Positions 38,816 through 40,141 of a stretch of DNA of 40,141 bases are shown here, piece after piece. The stretch is from the NCBI GenBank assembly GCA_900547155.1, contig URFH01000025.1:1-40141 (forward strand), read 5' to 3'. How positions within the stretch are numbered: position 1 is the first letter of the stretch; each line of letters starts with the position of its first letter. The translations under genes and the position numbers were made by a program. This DNA is from an uncultured bacterium (GTDB lineage Bacteria; Cyanobacteriota; Vampirovibrionia; Gastranaerophilales; Gastranaerophilaceae). Under the pieces are notes generated by a model that worked only from the letters and a program-made list of their open reading frames with translations, ran no database searches and was not told the DNA's origin.

Positions 38816-39730
38816 ATGAGAAGAAAAGCCGTCGGAATATTAAATGGAGCCATTGCAGCTGCAAGCTACGGGACAAATCCGCTTTTTGCGCTGCCTTTAT
38901 TTGCTGCGGGGGTGGGAGTGAACTCCGTACTTTTTTACAGATACGCGATTGCTGTTGTGATTTACGGAATCTGGTTGAAATTCGTGAAAAAAGTTTCCTT
39001 AAAAATAACTCAAAAAGAGTTTTTTCCGATTTTCTTTTTGTCAATGCTTTTTTCGTTTTCATCTTTGACGCTTTTTCAGGCTTTTAAGTACATTGCGGCC
39101 GGAATTGCCTGCACGATTTTGTTTATTTATCCCGTCATTGTTGCAATCATAATGGCGATATTTTTCAAAGAAAAAATAACAAAAACCGTTATAAGCGCGA
39201 TTTTGCTTACATCTTTTGGAATTGTACTTCTTTACAACGGAAAGGACGGCGTCACGCTTAATCTTCAAGGGGTTTTGCTTGTGCTTTCGTCCGCGCTTTT
39301 GTATGCACTTTATATTGTTGGCGTCAAGAACATAAAGCCTGTAAAACACATAAAACCGGACAAATTGAGCTTTTACATAATGTTTTTCGGGCTTTCCGTT
39401 TACATTTACAACCTCAAGTCATTCACAAATCTTCAGGTTCCGGAAAATCCGCTTTTATGGCTTTTTGCAATTGCTCTGGCGGTTTTCCCGACCATTATTT
39501 CGCTCGAAACAATCACCGTATCAATAAAACTCGTAGGTTCTACCATAACAGCCATTCTCGGCGCCCTTGAGCCTTTGACAGCTATATTTTTCGGCGTGGT
39601 TTTCTTTCATGAGGAGCTTACGCCAAGGATAATTGCAGGGGTTGCCCTGATTTTGGCGGGAGTAATTTTAATAGTTCTTCGCAAAACTCACAAAACTTCG
39701 CACGCAGCCGCGCAAAAAACCGGTTTTTAG
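38816..39730 (+). CDS. EamA-family (DMT) 10-helix transporter
   Basis: A 304-residue inner-membrane transporter made of two EamA repeats (about 5-140 and 150-295), ten hydrophobic helices in all. The second half ends in GALEPLTAIFFGVVFFHEELTPRIIAGVALILAGVILI, the typical EamA closing motif. EamA proteins export amino acids, metabolites or nucleobases; no substrate can be assigned. CAGGAG lies 7 bases before the ATG. It starts 27 bases after uvrA. Its TAG shares four bases with the stop of the convergent SMR gene. Confidence 0.9.
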   Translation: MRRKAVGILNGAIAAASYGTNPLFALPLFAAGVGVNSVLFYRYAIAVVIYGIWLKFVKKVSLKITQKEFFPIFFLSMLFSFSSLTLFQAFKYIAAGIACTILFIYPVIVAIIMAIFFKEKITKTVISAILLTSFGIVLLYNGKDGVTLNLQGVLLVLSSALLYALYIVGVKNIKPVKHIKPDKLSFYIMFFGLSVYIYNLKSFTNLQVPENPLLWLFAIALAVFPTIISLETITVSIKLVGSTITAILGALEPLTAIFFGVVFFHEELTPRIIAGVALILAGVILIVLRKTHKTSHAAAQKTGF

Positions 39731-40044
39731 TGCGTAATCAGCTTTAAACCGACAATTCCGCTGACAATAAACCCGATACAAACAAGCCTTAATATCGTAA
39801 CAGGTTCTTTAAATAAAATTATTCCGAAAACAACGGTTCCGATGGTTCCTATACCCGTCCAGATTGCGTATGCAGTGCCCAGAGGCAATTGTTTCAGCGC
39901 AAGTGCCAGAAAATAAAAGCTAAAAATCATGCACGCAACTGTGAAGATTGCCGGTGTGAGTTTTGTGAATCCATGTGAAAATTTTAGCCCAACAGCCCAG
40001 CTAATTTCCAGCAGGCCGGCGATAAACAAGAAAATCCAGTGCAT
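39727..40044 (-). CDS. gdx: Gdx/SugE-type small multidrug resistance exporter
   Basis: A 105-residue SMR transporter with four membrane helices, expected to work as an antiparallel dimer. The motifs GLLEISWAVGLKFSHGF, the SFYFLALALKQLPLGTAYAIWTGIG stretch and FGIILFKEPVTILRL match the Gdx (SugE) subtype, which exports guanidinium with protons, rather than the EmrE drug subtype. The membrane Glu of LLEISW is the essential coupling acid. AAAGGAG lies 7 bases before the ATG. A hairpin terminator (40066-40107) separates it from whatever lies to the right; no guanidine riboswitch is visible in the 97 bases upstream. Single-gene unit. Confidence 0.93.
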   Translation of the reverse strand: MHWIFLFIAGLLEISWAVGLKFSHGFTKLTPAIFTVACMIFSFYFLALALKQLPLGTAYAIWTGIGTIGTVVFGIILFKEPVTILRLVCIGFIVSGIVGLKLITH

Positions 40045-40065
40045 TTTGTTCTCCTTTCATTGCTA

Positions 40066-40107
40066 AAAAGCCAGAGAGAAATCTTTTACAATTTCTCCCT
40101 GGCTTTT
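40066..40107. terminator. hairpin terminator upstream of gdx
   Basis: AAAAGCCAG-A-GAGAAAT (40066-40082) pairs with ATTTCTC-C-CTGGCTTTT (40091-40107) with one mismatch and an 8-nt loop. T runs lie on both sides, so it may end a minus-strand gene beyond the right edge. Confidence 0.65.
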
Positions 40108-40141
40108 ATCCTTCCGTGTACTTTTAAAACTTAAAAGCGTT

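Noticed and set aside
40045..40141. Guanidine riboswitch before the Gdx-type exporter
   Set aside because: Only a terminator-like hairpin is visible; the paired ACGR loops of the guanidine-II class and the conserved pieces of the other classes were not found.
1..40141. CRISPR array, tRNA, rRNA, prophage or insertion sequence
   Set aside because: No regularly spaced repeats, cloverleaf, rRNA sequence, transposase or phage structural gene was seen. The tyrosine recombinase at 23932 looks like housekeeping XerC/D.

Overview
The window looks like chromosomal DNA of a non-photosynthetic relative of the cyanobacteria, most likely a gut Gastranaerophilales (Vampirovibrionia/Melainabacteria). I infer this from three things. 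The response regulator at 20530-21276 has the sequence character of cyanobacterial RpaB/Ycf27. The 186-residue DprA-like Rossmann protein at 18923-19483 belongs to a type I know mainly from cyanobacteria. The composition is AT-rich and there are several lineage-restricted proteins with no recognisable domain. There are no photosynthesis genes. The content is mostly housekeeping; I see no prophage, transposase, CRISPR array, rRNA or tRNA.

Layout. 1-7600: potassium and iron. A TrkH/KtrB-type K+ channel subunit is translationally coupled to an unknown glycine-rich membrane protein. Divergent from them is a KdpD/KdpE-like two-component pair without kdpFABC, then a fused FeoA-FeoB iron transporter. 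7690-10680: two unrecognised proteins, one with a large internal duplication. 10740-14870: sugar porter, DEDDh exonuclease, exported lytic transglycosylase with a long leader, and an NrtR-type Nudix regulator. 14870-20280: an HExxH protein, the UvrD/PcrA helicase, the DprA-like protein and a YkgJ-type cysteine cluster protein. 20280-25930: two long hairpins, RpaB, ThrRS, a small unknown protein, XerC and a PfkB kinase. 25940-29690: an exported protein, an AMIN/SH3 amidase, an unknown protein and a DJ-1/PfpI protein. 29900-35600: TyrA, a repeat-rich gap, GlyRS beta, a PDZ protein and a glucan-phosphorylase-like protein. 35600-40141: UvrA, an EamA permease and a Gdx/SugE-type SMR exporter.

Points that stand out. 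(1) The KdpD-like kinase lacks the N-terminal KdpD domain but keeps a USP domain carrying the SxS-x20-FTAx[YF] signature associated with c-di-AMP binding. (2) The glucan phosphorylase homologue has serine where the PLP-binding lysine should be. (3) Several genes without Shine-Dalgarno sequences have a -10 box ending 6-7 nt before the ATG, which suggests leaderless mRNAs. (4) Near-matches to the RpaB target HLR1 occur in this non-photosynthetic setting. (5) Three long intergenic palindromes and a repeat mosaic with two 65-bp direct repeats may be small mobile or REP-like elements. (6) Unknown proteins, especially the duplicated 717-residue protein and the HExxH protein, may be lineage-specific systems.

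Functionally, the K+ channel, the KdpDE-like pair and perhaps the structured leader of the transglycosylase could be linked by c-di-AMP signalling. This is inference. All calls are from reading the sequence; no database search was run.
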